A DNA stretch of 64,000 nt from Aphelenchoides besseyi (lineage: Eukaryota > Nematoda > Chromadorea > Rhabditida > Aphelenchoididae), in NCBI GenBank assembly GCA_024699855.1, contig JAMPIQ010000001.1:15252001-15316000 (forward strand), in the 5' to 3' direction. The translations under genes and the position numbers were made by a program. The notes below the pieces were generated by a model, which was not told the DNA's origin, made no database searches, and worked only from the letters and a program-made list of their open reading frames with translations. This document shows positions 44,794 to 55,600 of this stretch, one piece after another (the first letter of the stretch is position 1; every line of letters begins with the position of its first letter).

Positions 44794-45670
44794 TCATCGT
44801 CCACCGAATGTACCGTTGTTCGTTCCGGCAGCAAACGTGAAGAGAAACGTAACAGCATTTGATGCTTTTGCGTGAAATTCATCGCTGACCGTCGATCCAT
44901 AAAACAAATCAGAACCCTAAAATCCGAATAAGAACAATGATTGATCATTTTCAACCTTCAACAATGCCGATGCACTATACGCACAGCCGAGAGTTATTTC
45001 CACCGGTTCGGCAAACGGAATGCGAAACGGTTTTCCAGTTCCATTTGATTCAAATTTCAGTTCGGTTCTTGCAATAGACTTCGTGGTCGAGCAATCTGTG
45101 ATCTTAATCTAAAGAGTAGAGACATGGTAAGAGCAATGCAAACCGTAATAACAACGTTGTACATCGCATTGGCGGTTAGCGATCCATACAAACCGAGAGC
45201 TGTAATGAAGATCGGAACGTCAACAGCAAATCTGAAATGAAAGTATTGAAATGGATTTCGTTGAACTCGATACGATCAAATGACCCGGTATAACTCCAAC
45301 GTTGTTCCACTCGTTGTAAACGATTGATGACCAACTCCCGGCCGTACATTCGACAGCTTCTTCGTTTACAGAAGCGAGACTCCGAGCTTTCGGATGTGTC
45401 GTTTGTTAGAAGTTCATTTGAGCCAAAGTGAATAAAGATCTCCACCATTTCTCGATCAGTCAACAGGCAAATTGGCGATTGAAGGACTTGCGTCGTAAAC
45501 TCGCGTAGTGACATGAACGGAAAATGAATTTGGAAGGTGCATCACCAAGCACTTGGCGATGGATTCACGAGTTGTCAGCACCTTCTCTTTCGAGCATTTT
45601 GCCGTTGCCCATAAGATGCACTGAAGAAACGGTTGGATAGACAGGAAGGTGACATCGTCCCTCGAGTAGC
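44794..45670 (-). pseudogene. BACK-PHR protein, copy C, frameshift and lost splice donor
   Basis: Recognisable segments include SLREFTTQVLQSPICLLTDR, EMVEIFIHFGSNELLTND and VEQRWSYTGSFDRI. Compared with copy A there is a 1-bp gain (ATTCATTTTCCG versus ATTCGTTTCCG) upstream of MSLREF, the ATG equivalent of copy A is lost, and 4 bp including the GT donor after GSFDRI is missing, so the PHR intron cannot be spliced as in copy A. The last exon ends TFGGR. Confidence 0.7.
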
Positions 45671-46507
45671 TGCACTTGTGTTCAACCGCAACGACGAAAA
45701 TCGTTTATTATAGAAAGTTCGGTGGTTACAAGTTTCGACAAACACAGGCGATGAAATCAAATAGAACCACACGGACAAAGAAATGAAGAAGAGAAAACGT
45801 GGACAAATCGGCAGGCGTTTTGGACTCCGCAAACTGGTGAGCGAAATCCACAGAACAATCGGAAGCTTCGACAGGAACACGTGTCCCCGAAGGCTTCTGT
45901 TAATTATTACGCTTAAATGGCAACAAGAAACGAAGATAAAAGAATTGCGCTAAGAGCAAGCGGTTTGAATGAGAGAAATGGAGGAGCGAAAAGAAGTTAG
46001 CAAGTAGAACAGCGCCTCGAATTCGAGTGTAGAAGTTGGCGAGGAGCGTTTGATTGGGGAGCCTAAGAATCAGACGCGCACGAATAAGAAAAGAGAACAA
46101 CAAAATGGCAAAACAATTCATGGAACGGATCTTGGGGGATGGGAGAGGGTTGTGGGTGGCAATTCGACTTGTTACTTTGGGCGCAAAACGAAGAAAGTGA
46201 GCGCTTCTGAAAAGGATGATGACTAGCGAGAAATCAATGGGCAAATTAAGGCAAAGAAAACACAAAATGACCCGCAGCAACCAAACGGAAGTCCACTTTT
46301 GACCGAACGATTATTTTAATTCCAAATCCTAAACGATTGTTGTCATGAAAAGGGCTGTGAGCTTGAAAACCGACTTCAGAAATGAATCCCACGATCTGGT
46401 ACAGACGGCCATTCCATCTTCGGTCACGTCGAGACAAGACACACGATTATCGTGACCAGCAAGTACTCCTGAAAAGTTTGTTTAGCCTCGACGTTTCGTC
46501 CACCCAA

Positions 46508-47218
46508 ATGGCCGCCAACGCTCATCGCACCAAAACATTTCAGCAAACCACCAAGACAACGTCACGAAGTGCCGATGACGAGACGTGTTGTTGCTGCATT
46601 CCTATCATAGTAAGTGAGGGTGCGGGCCGAACTACGACCACTTGTGATCTTCAGGTCGGTGCCAAGCTCATCGCCGTTTGGGTGATTGCAATGTCGCTGT
46701 TCAGTCTCATGAATAACATCTATGTTATTGTTCACCCAAATGTGACCCACAGATATCTTCTGGTTATGTCTTGTTGTTTTAGCCTCCAGAAGAGAAATCG
46801 TTTTCGTTGGACTACGCGTTGTACAAGAAATACGGAAAGACGACGGTCTACATCGATTCGGCTTCCGATCTCTGTGCCATCATTCTCTCGATTGTGATTC
46901 TCTACGGAATCTACACCAAAAATCAACGTTGGTTCATTCTGCCGTGTCTCTACAGTGTGAGTCCATGGGCCCTGACAACCATAATCGCGATTTCAGGGTG
47001 TTGAATTTCTCGGTCGAATGTTCATAACCGCCAATTGGTGTATCTACACGGAGGAGTATCTTCACAGCGGCGGTTTTCTGGATGTGCCCACGAATCGACG
47101 TACTCAAGCGGTTATCATCATCTCCTCGAGGATACTCGTCGGAGTTCTTCACTGCGCCATGCAGATCTATTTCATTTGGACGATGGTATTGACGAGTCGT
47201 GTTATTAAGCAGAGTTGA
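46508..47218 (+). CDS. Four-helix membrane protein, copy C, intact
   Basis: Four exons with three clean GT-AG introns of about 40-45 nt encode about 195 residues. N-terminal basic/Thr-rich segment (MAANAHRTKTFQQTTKTTSR), Cys cluster DETCCCCIPIIVGAKL, helix 1 (IAVWVIAMSLFSLMNNIYVI), a loop (DYALYKKYGKTTVYIDSA), helix 2 (LCAIILSIVILYGIY), helix 3 around WFILPCLYSGVEFLGRMF, a loop with EEYLHSGGFLDVPTNRR, and helix 4 (IIISSRILVGVLHCAMQIYF). TGA is at 47216-47218. It resembles LAPTM or other lysosomal tetraspan proteins in layout only. Copy A of the same gene has a stop codon. Confidence 0.65.
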
Positions 47219-47446
47219 ATTAGACGGAATGAACGTTCATTCTGGTCGAACGATTACCGGAGATATTCACGTTTCCTTGTAAATTGTAGTCGAGCAATTA
47301 AACAAAAATATTGAAGTTCACTTGTTCTAAACCTCAAGGACTTGTTGTCAACAGCCACTGACATTTGAATTGAACTACGAAAGTCGTTTCCGAGCTGCAA
47401 TTGTATGGAACGTTTATTGATCGAATGAACACAACCACTCTGCTGT

Positions 47447-47843
47447 TCACTTCTTGAACACGTCGCCTCCTATTCCCGCCAAAGTTTGGTAATTCGGATC
47501 GTGAGTCTGTGCCATTCCCAACTGTGCTGGAGGATGCGGAGGAGCGGCCGGAGATTTCGCGAGCGGAATCGCGAAGCCGCCATCTGGACGTGGGAAAGCA
47601 CCATTAGGTTTCTGGAAGCAGTTGTTGTCGATGGCTGCCAGAGTCTGGAACAACGAGTTTAATGGATTGATAGTCGAAGGCTGACCTGGTAGTTAGGATC
47701 ATGGGTTCCGGCTAATGCGCCTTGATCTGCCGGCGGTTTCGGTTTGGGATCAAATGCGCGATCGTCGATTCCGGCCAAGGTCTGGTAATTCGGATCGTAA
47801 GTGCCCACAACTCCATCCTTCTTTGGTCGACGAATTTGCAGTT
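47447..47843 (-). CDS. Calponin-repeat (CLIK) protein, 3' exons, copy C
   Basis: Two minus-strand exons joined by an intron of about 40 nt. They carry four calponin-type repeats: TYDPNYQTLAGIDDRAF; THDPNYQTLAAIDNNCF; a proline-rich spacer; and THDPNYQTLAGIGGDVF followed by KK and TGA at 47447-47449. Such repeats bind along actin filaments; the multi-repeat form without an obvious CH domain resembles nematode UNC-87-type proteins. The 5' exons are not resolved; a candidate region lies at 47850-48150, where both strands look open. Confidence 0.75.
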
Positions 47844-48347
47844 CTAAAACAGAAGTGGATATTCAAATGAAGGTCATCTAATCGTTTTCCTGTTTGTCGA
47901 CAACATTTCGAGAGTTCTGTTGTTGTTTGGTTCTCTTCGCCTTCGATTTCTTCTAAACAGAATCCTTGAGTCGGTATGAAACTTTTACTTACTTTTGTAC
48001 ATTGAAAGATCAGTTGAAGAGCAAGAAGGTTGCTGACGAGGATGAGAAATACGAGTTGTTCCATCAGTTGAGTTGGTGGTTGTTGGTCAGTGATGTTGAT
48101 CAGCCGAGAACTAAATTTGAACATCAAAAAGCTGATTTGCATCAAATTTGCATTTAATGCAAAGTTCTGGGGACTTGTAGTCTTCGAGTTTCATTCACTG
48201 TGGTGGTCAGCGCGTTTGTTGGAAGCAAAAGATGTAAGTGAGGGTGTTTGATAGGTCTAGATGACATTTTTCAGGGCACCACCACCTTCCAAGGACCTAC
48301 CGACGGCAGTGAATAAGTGAATTATACCACCAAATTCTGTTATTCAG
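47844..48347. other. Unresolved region between calponin-repeat gene and kinase
   Basis: A plus frame (FCTLKDQLKSKKVADEDEKY; DVDQPRTKFEHQKADLHQ) and the opposing minus frame are both open, so this may be 5' exons of either neighbour. No motif decides it. Confidence 0.3.
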
Positions 48348-49795
48348 GCCACCAGTCACCAATACATCGTGCAGAAACAGTTGGGATCCGGCAGTTTTGG
48401 TGACGTCTATTGTGTGGAACGCAAACGTGATCGATTGCGCATGGCCGTGAAAATCGAATGAGTCAAAGAAGGCGTGGATCAGCGACTTCCGATAAGAGAC
48501 AAACGACCTACTCTTCCAACTTCTGTGTAGCGAGAGTTCGCTGTCTACGAACAGATCCAGAAAATGAAGCGCTCTCAACCATCGGACCTCAAGAACCTGC
48601 TCAACTATTACGATTACGGTGGAGTTGGCGGCACTTGCAACTTCTTGTTTCTTCCACTTTTGGGAGCCTCGTTGAAGGAGCTTCTCGAGACCAAGACTCC
48701 GACCTACTGCACGTCGATTCAACTTTCGATTCAAACTCTTCGTTCGATTCGTTCTTTCCATAAACTGGGGCGAATTCATCAGACATCAAACCGTCGAACT
48801 TCGTGCAAGGACGTGAAGACGACACGAACACCATCTACTTGATCGATTTCGGAATGGCGGTCCGCTTCTGCACCGATCCAACCAAGATGCCGCGTCTTTC
48901 GGCCTACAGTTTCATTGGAACTAAAGTGTACGCGTCACGTGCAACTCACAAGCGAAAGCCACAAACTCGTCGTGACGACATGGAATCCTGGTTCTTTGTT
49001 GTGAGTTCGAATACTTCCATTCGGACTATAGACGTGGTGGTTCAGGCACTGGAAACGTTCGATCGCGATATTTTGCCGTGGTTGAAAGCAGATATCTCGA
49101 AAATTCCGTCGATGAAAGATACCTTCTTCGATTATTGTCGTGAGTATCTTTTCATGCCGCTCTGATTGTTCGGTTGAGTTTAGCACAAGCCGTCTTCGAC
49201 AAACTGCCGGATTGTTTCGAATCGTTTGCGCGAATGATCGACCTTATCGGCGACTTCTCGACTCCGAATTACGAATTCTTTCTGAACATGCTCACGACTC
49301 ATGCGAAAAAACGGGATCTGGATTTGGAAGCGCCGTTCGAATGGCTACCAAAAGTAAGTTGTTTCGAAGGCTGTTCGTCGGCAATGTCACTACTTGAGAA
49401 CGTAAAAGCCGAGAAACCAAGATTGCCGAAGAAGGAGATCTCATTCGGGATCAAGAATCCAAGAGGAAAAAGCAAAATTAGAAGCGGGAGAACCGGACAA
49501 AAAGACTGTGGAACAACAGAAGGTCTTATTGAATCCACTTGGTTAAAACTGGGCATTTCAGGAACCAGGAATTTCGCCGCTTGATCGACATCCTATGACT
49601 TCGTTAGGAGACAGAAAAATGAGATCTCGCAAATCAGGTACACGCATCAAATATGTACCTCGTCGATCGAAGCGCTCCAAGGAACTCTTGGATCGAGAAA
49701 CTCGAAAAAAAGAGAGAAGAGCGACGATAACGATCGAAGAACCGTTGGAGGACAAGCCAAAAGAAAGTTGCTTCTTTGCGTTGACTCAAGAATAA
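48348..49795 (+). pseudogene. TTBK/CK1-like protein kinase with broken catalytic loop
   Basis: CK1-superfamily kinase of the nematode-expanded TTBK-like type. Glycine loop and Lys: YIVQKQLGSGSFGDVYCVER then LRMAVKIE. After a TGA/GT junction the chain resumes at REFAVYEQIQKMKRSQPSDL. Then FLPLLGASLKELLE, LGRIH, and DIKPSNFVQGREDD one frame off; one base is missing between H and D of the HRD motif (about 48778). Activation region LIDFGMAVRF, then RLSAYSFIGTKVYASRATH and RRDDMESWFFV (the DDLESL-type CK1 motif), FEWLPK at the end of the fold, and a basic tail ending FFALTQE at 49793. The VKIE exon also ends in TGA at the donor. With the catalytic loop out of frame, it cannot make a normal kinase unless this is an assembly error. 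Confidence 0.75.
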
Positions 49796-50199
49796 ACCGA
49801 AAACATTGTTCTAGTGTTGTTTGCTAATGTGATCCAAATCATTTAACACAACAACAGGACAGAAAACGTTCATCCCTCGAAGTTCAACAGAAGTTGTTTA
49901 TGATCGAGTAATACAAGCAAAAGGTTACAACAGTTAACTCTCTTGTCATTGGTTCTTGGACCACATCGAAAACAGCGTTTGATCTTGATCGTAACCTCAA
50001 TCAGACTCTTGACATGAACAGAAACTCTTTTGATCGAACTTCAGGACCCAAAAAACAACGATTGAATTTGCATCTTTGGATCGAAATTAGTGATTCGGCA
50101 CCCGAATTCATTGGAAATTCGCTCTGTCAAATCACTTTCGTTTTCTCTCGTTGTCTCGAACGTTTGCTCTTCTTCTCGCTCTCAACTCACCGCCAAGCA
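49796..50199. other. Intergenic region
   Basis: No gene seen; likely the promoter of the next gene. Confidence 0.35.
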
Positions 50200-51106
50200 A
50201 TGGATTTCTCTTCGACCAAGAACGTGAGTTTGATTGACTTGCGTATGTTCTTCTTGTATTTTAGATTCGAATCTCCGGAACCTTCAAGTACCAACCACGC
50301 GCAGCAACTCCGATTCCCAAGATGGTCAAATGGTTTGCCAATGAATTGGAACGCAAAGTCGAGAAGGGTTTTTATTTGATGACAATCACAACTGATGACA
50401 TGATCTTAGAAACTGCCGACAACAAAACTCAAGAGAGTACCCCAACTTCTGATCTCCACTTGCGCACCTTCTTCTCCAGTGGATCGAACGACAGCAGCAA
50501 AATGAGTGGTCTCAACGGCTTGTTCTCATCCGATTCGACTGTTTCTCAACCGAACAAGACCGTTTCTTTGCATCCAAGCGCCCTGTTTTCGCACGGAAAC
50601 TCGGGTAGCACACTCACTGTTCCTTCTTCGATGGACGTTTCCGCCCAAACTTCGTGGATTTCGATTGACGGCAAATCGACGAGTGGTGAGTTCAAATCTG
50701 CGGTCATCACTTTTTCGGGCTGTAGATTTTGGTCATTTGTTGAAACAACTTTCTGTGGTTACCGAGCAATTGGAGACGGTGGTTTCTTTGTTGGCTAACC
50801 AGGCGGTTTGTTTCAGTCCTGTCGTCTCCATGAACTTTCACTTTCAGGTCGACAAGAAGAGTGAACATTCGGTCACCGCTGAAGAGTCGGATCAACTGAC
50901 CGCCATCTCCGGTAAACTCTCCATACAAGAACTCTTAATTTTCGTTTTCAGCTCTTCGTCTTGCGGCCGCTGAGTCGGCTGATGGTCGTGAGTTCATCGG
51001 CAAGTTGGGAGCAAACGGATCGTTGAGTTCGTACGTGAACTTGTTGGAGTTGATTGCCGATGACTACGTCCGTTTGCAACAAACTTTCTCTGTTGACCAC
51101 CAATGA
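50200..51106 (+). CDS. Unrecognised five-exon gene, about 260 aa
   Basis: All junctions splice in phase: MDFSSTKN | IRISGTFKYQPRAATP... ending GKSTS | DFGHLLKQLSVVTEQLETVV | VDKKSEHSVTAEESDQL | ALRLAAAESADGREFIGKLG, with TGA at 51104-51106. The N-terminal part is basic/aromatic (PKMVKWFANELERKVEKGF), the centre Ser/Thr-rich and probably disordered, and the C-terminal part helical with coiled-coil potential (YVNLLELIADDYVRLQQ). No family is recognised. Its last exon is duplicated alone at 27709-27863. Confidence 0.65.
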
Positions 51107-52195
51107 ACACTTCGACTGACTTCCAATAAACTTTACTTGAGAATTTGCTCAAACAAATGATTATATTTCTACAAGGCAAAGTCTCCGAATGTACTAGAAT
51201 GAGATCATCACGACCATGATTTGACAGTAAGTGGACACTTTTCTTGTGCGCTAAGCTCTAGCAGTTTCAAAACTAGCAGACGAAACTCGAATTGTCAGAT
51301 CTGCAGTCGATGTACAATTTTGTTTGGGTCAACAACACCACCGCGATGAGTTTCGACGAACTAGTGCCTACGAGTACGGTACCAATTGCACAAAGATTCG
51401 TGTTTCTAACTGAAAACAATCTACCAGCTCATTTACATGGATTGGATAGTCATCAGTGAACAACAAGGACGGAAAACGCTGAAGCAAAAAATCCCGTTTA
51501 TACTAAAACGAAATTGGCAGCCGAATTCGTTAACGCGCTTGGTCGTCTATCTTCAACAGCACGACGCATGTTGGTCAATTGTCTCGAGAAGAGTTTTAAT
51601 CCGATCACTAAACTCTTCTTTCGCTTTGATTACTCCTTCAGCGACGTAGTTCATCGGGTCTGTGTAAGCAAGCAACTACGACGCGACGTGAAGGAGAAAC
51701 AGTCAGCTCTCTTCTGGGAATGAATTCGAAACGTACTGTGCTCTTAATCCGAGTTGTTGATTTACCGGTAGCTGGGAATTGCGGATCGGAAACGCTAAAA
51801 GTTATGTTTCAAAAGACCAACCTGTCGCGCTGACATGATGTACAAGCTCTCCAAAACCGGACTACCTCGAATCATTACGGCCAACAACGAGAGCAAGAAC
51901 ATCTCATTCGAAGTTATGACTCCGGCAATGAAATTTTCGTAGAGAATTCATCGAGCAAAACGTACAAACTTTGTGATCATCGAATTGTGCTATTCGGTGG
52001 ATCTGCACTAACGCCTTCATACGTTCTTCGTATCCGATTTCATCAACTGCCCACCTTGCAAGTAGATCGCGGTGATAAACACGAGGTTGGTGTTTTCAGT
52101 CAACAAGGAACTGTCCTAATTTCTACGAGAAAGAAGTTGCCCAGTCGATCGCTCTTGTACGAAATTTTTGTGAATTCTTGCTTAGCAGTATAATC
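51107..52195. other. Duplicated spacer, copy 2, left of the LTR element
   Basis: Counterpart of 27864-28939. Same coding-like remnants as there (IAQRFVFLTENNLPAHLHG; LAAEFVNALGRLSSTARRML). It ends at the AATC target site of the LTR element. Confidence 0.4.
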
Positions 52196-52534
52196 TGTCA
52201 GATTCCCGGAATCTGACAAAAAACGCTCATTAATCAGAGGGACCACCCAAACGCAGATTAACGATCTGCGTTAGGTCTACGTCGGGTAGCCTGATCGTCC
52301 CGTCGATAATAAAACACGTTTTTGATTAATGAGCGACGTTCCATGCGCGAATTCGTTTTGGGTGGCTGATAATCATTCTTTGCTCAAGCACCGACGCGAC
52401 GTTTTCTTTTTTGCTTCCTCCCCCCCGCTTTTTTACCTTACTGTATTCTTGTCAACGAGTCGTTAAGATCAATAAAGGTTTATTAACCCAAGTTTGAGTT
52501 TGAGGTTCGTTCATTTTCCCACGTTGGTCAAACA
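52196..52534 (+). repeat. 5' LTR of BEL/Pao element
   Basis: 339 bp, TGTCAGATTCC to GGTCAAACA. It starts with a 10-bp inverted repeat around a 3-nt loop and contains further paired segments (see findings). AATAAA occurs near 52473 in GATCAATAAAGG. Confidence 0.95.
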
Positions 52535-52536
52535 TT

Positions 52537-52548
52537 TGGCGACCACGA
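52537..52548 (+). promoter_or_regulatory. Primer binding site, probable tRNA-Arg
   Basis: TGGCGACCACGA lies two bases after the LTR. It is the complement of a tRNA 3' end reading TCGTGGTCGCCA, which fits tRNA-Arg of the TCG/CCG class in animals. Confidence 0.7.
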
Positions 52549-52667
52549 TCGGATACTGTCCGGACCACTGATCAACTTGGAAAACGACGAACCGCAACGA
52601 CGCCGCAACAATTGAGAAGAAACGATTCACGGAACCAACCCAAGCCTCAAAGGCAAAAAAGATACCG

Positions 52668-55600
52668 ATGGTTCCCAAACCACATCCCTTGAAAGCCCAG
52701 GCTGAACGACTCGAAACAAGCCTCACCAAGTTCGTGACCAAAACGACGGAATTAACCAAAGAAACCATCCCCGAACCATTCCGTCCCGAAGAAATCACCG
52801 ACGCAAAAACCGAACTAGAACGAATTGGCCGCTTAATTGGACACGCCTCGGGCTACGAACGAAAAGTTGACTCGCTGCAAAGACGTTTCGACGCTCAACT
52901 GAATTACCTCCAAAAAGCATGGGCCGAGTATTTGACCTTTCGCGACAGGCAAAACGAAGACAATTGGAATACGGTGGCAGACTGGGTGGGCGAAGCTAAC
53001 ACGCGTCTTCGCATCGAAGATGTTATCGAAAACGCGGAGAATATTCGAGTCACCTTGGACGAACGTAGAAAAGAAGTGGCTATCGCCATCCAACTACTTC
53101 ACGGACAAAGAGACGAAATTCTGGGATACCGACATGGATCAAGATCAAGTCGTACAACCGAAGAATCTAACATCAATGTTTTCAGCCCAGAACAAAGGGG
53201 ACACTCTCCAAATACCTCACATGTTCCTCAAGAGCCACCGAGGCGACCAAGAACTTTCTCGATGCCAGAAGAACCGTTCAACATTGAACTCGAACGAATA
53301 CAACTACCAAAATTTAACGGAGACCCGTATCAGTACCCAGTTTTCATCGCTCTGTTCAACAAATGCATCGGCGAGAGAAATTTGCCCCAAGAAATCAAGT
53401 GTCTCCGATTGATGTCAATGCTGGAAGGAAAAGCGAAAGAACAAGCCGCAGGATTTCAACCCACCGCTGAAAGTTATCCGGTGTTACTTAACCACTTGAA
53501 CCGGATGTATAATCGTCCCGAAGCCGAACAGAATCGCTTGCTACTCGAGCTTGACGAATTACCAAGGGCAAACGAAACCTATGGTTCATTTACTACTGTC
53601 TACGGTGACATCATCCGGATAACCGAACAACTCAAATCCCTCGGTGTGAGCACTACCCATCCCGCTGTGATGTTCCAAGTCAAAAATAAATTGCCACCAA
53701 CCGTACAACAAATTGTGGAAAGAGAAAAACAAAACCGAGAGCTCAACACGAACAACGGACCATGGACCTCTGAGGATTTTTGGGCTATACTCAATAGGGA
53801 ATATGAGACTATGCGCAATCTGAATCCGCCACCTAGAACTCATCAAACCAACAACACAATCAACAAAAAACAACAATCTATTAGATCGACAAACGATGAT
53901 CGACGATCTACCGACAACGACAAGACGACTGAACCGAAACCGAAGGCCACTTGCATCTACTGTGGATCAAATCATTATTCTGATGAATGCAAAAGGGTAA
54001 AGACGATTTTCGATCGACGAAACTTCCTGATCAAAGAAAAAAGATGCCTGAAATGTACTCGACAAGGTCACTTTGCATCAAATTGCCCAATGAAATGTCA
54101 ACTCTGTCGACAAAATCACCACCGAAGTCTCTGTGAACGACTAAACCAATCTCCAACGAACAATTACGTCACCAATGCCAACCCCGTGCAGAAAACTCCA
54201 GCAACTGGAGCGAATCAAATCCCATTGGATGCTAACTTCGTACGATGGACGCCCTCGAAGACGAACGACGACAACAACCCAAACGACACAAATCCAGAAA
54301 GCGTTGTCGCCACGTCTACTGAACAGCTAGCATCAATGCCAATTATGACACTTGGAATCAGTGCCGGGGAAGACACCATCATCTACAGCACTAAAGCATT
54401 AATCGACACAGGAGCAGACAGCAATTATGTCTCAACTGAACTCGCAGAGCAACTGAAATTGGAAATAGTCGGACATCGCGAAACAAATATCCGGACATTT
54501 GGTGGAGCCTTAAGTAAAATCGAAGGACCTATCGTACAATTCTTCATTCACTCCAAGGATGGACGTCGATCAGCCTCCTGTCACGAAGCTTTGGCATTAC
54601 CGAAAATACTTTCAACAATGAATCATCTCCGAGTCGATTCGACGGAGGTAACTGTCCAGAAAGTACGACCTCATTTGCTGATTGGAGGACGCCTTGCCTT
54701 CGACATCCTAGGATTACAACCAAAGAAAATGCAAAACTACGACGAATATCACACTTCCTTTGGCACAATCCGCACGCAATCAACCCCTACTGTACCAAAG
54801 TCAGTATTCTGTTCGTTCCTGGCAAACCCAAAGAACATCATTGATGAGACCGCGATATCATTGACACCATTAGGAGAAGACGAAAATCCGAAGACTACAA
54901 AACGCCAACCATATTCGACCACAACGACAAACGTCGATGATGCTTCGAAGTATTGGGATTTGGATTTAATTGGCGTGCGAGAACCGATCGATCAGCACGA
55001 AGATGATCTGGCCGTCATGCAATTCAAACAGACGTACAAACGGGTCAAAGGTCGACCTTCCTGTGGATGGCTATACGCAATCCCAAAACAAGACATCGCC
55101 AACAATTACAGCGTCGCTTTCCGACGAAGTGAGAACGAAAGGAAGAAGCTCGTACAAAACAACCCAGAACTAGCCAACAAAGTTATTAAGCTTCTGGACG
55201 AACAACTCAAAGACGGGATCGTGGAGAAGGTCAACAAGAACCAACACAATGGTATTCTCTACTACTCGCCATATTCACTTGTGCTAAAGACAACAGTACA
55301 TGGTGATAAGTTAAGAATAGTCTATGATTTCTCATCTCACGCCCGAGGGCAAAAGTCACTCAACGACATTTTATTGAAAGGACCCAATGTGAACGTCGAC
55401 CTCGTGAAATTCCTGTTACGTTTTCGTACCAACAAATACGTTCTCTTAGCTGATATCGCCAAAGCGTTTCACCAACTAATTCTCAACGAAAATGATCGTG
55501 ACACAACCCGTTTCATCATACCAAAGGACTGGAACTCACCATTGAACGACAAAAATATCCAAATTTACCGATTCAACCGCGTACCATTTGGAGCCACGAC

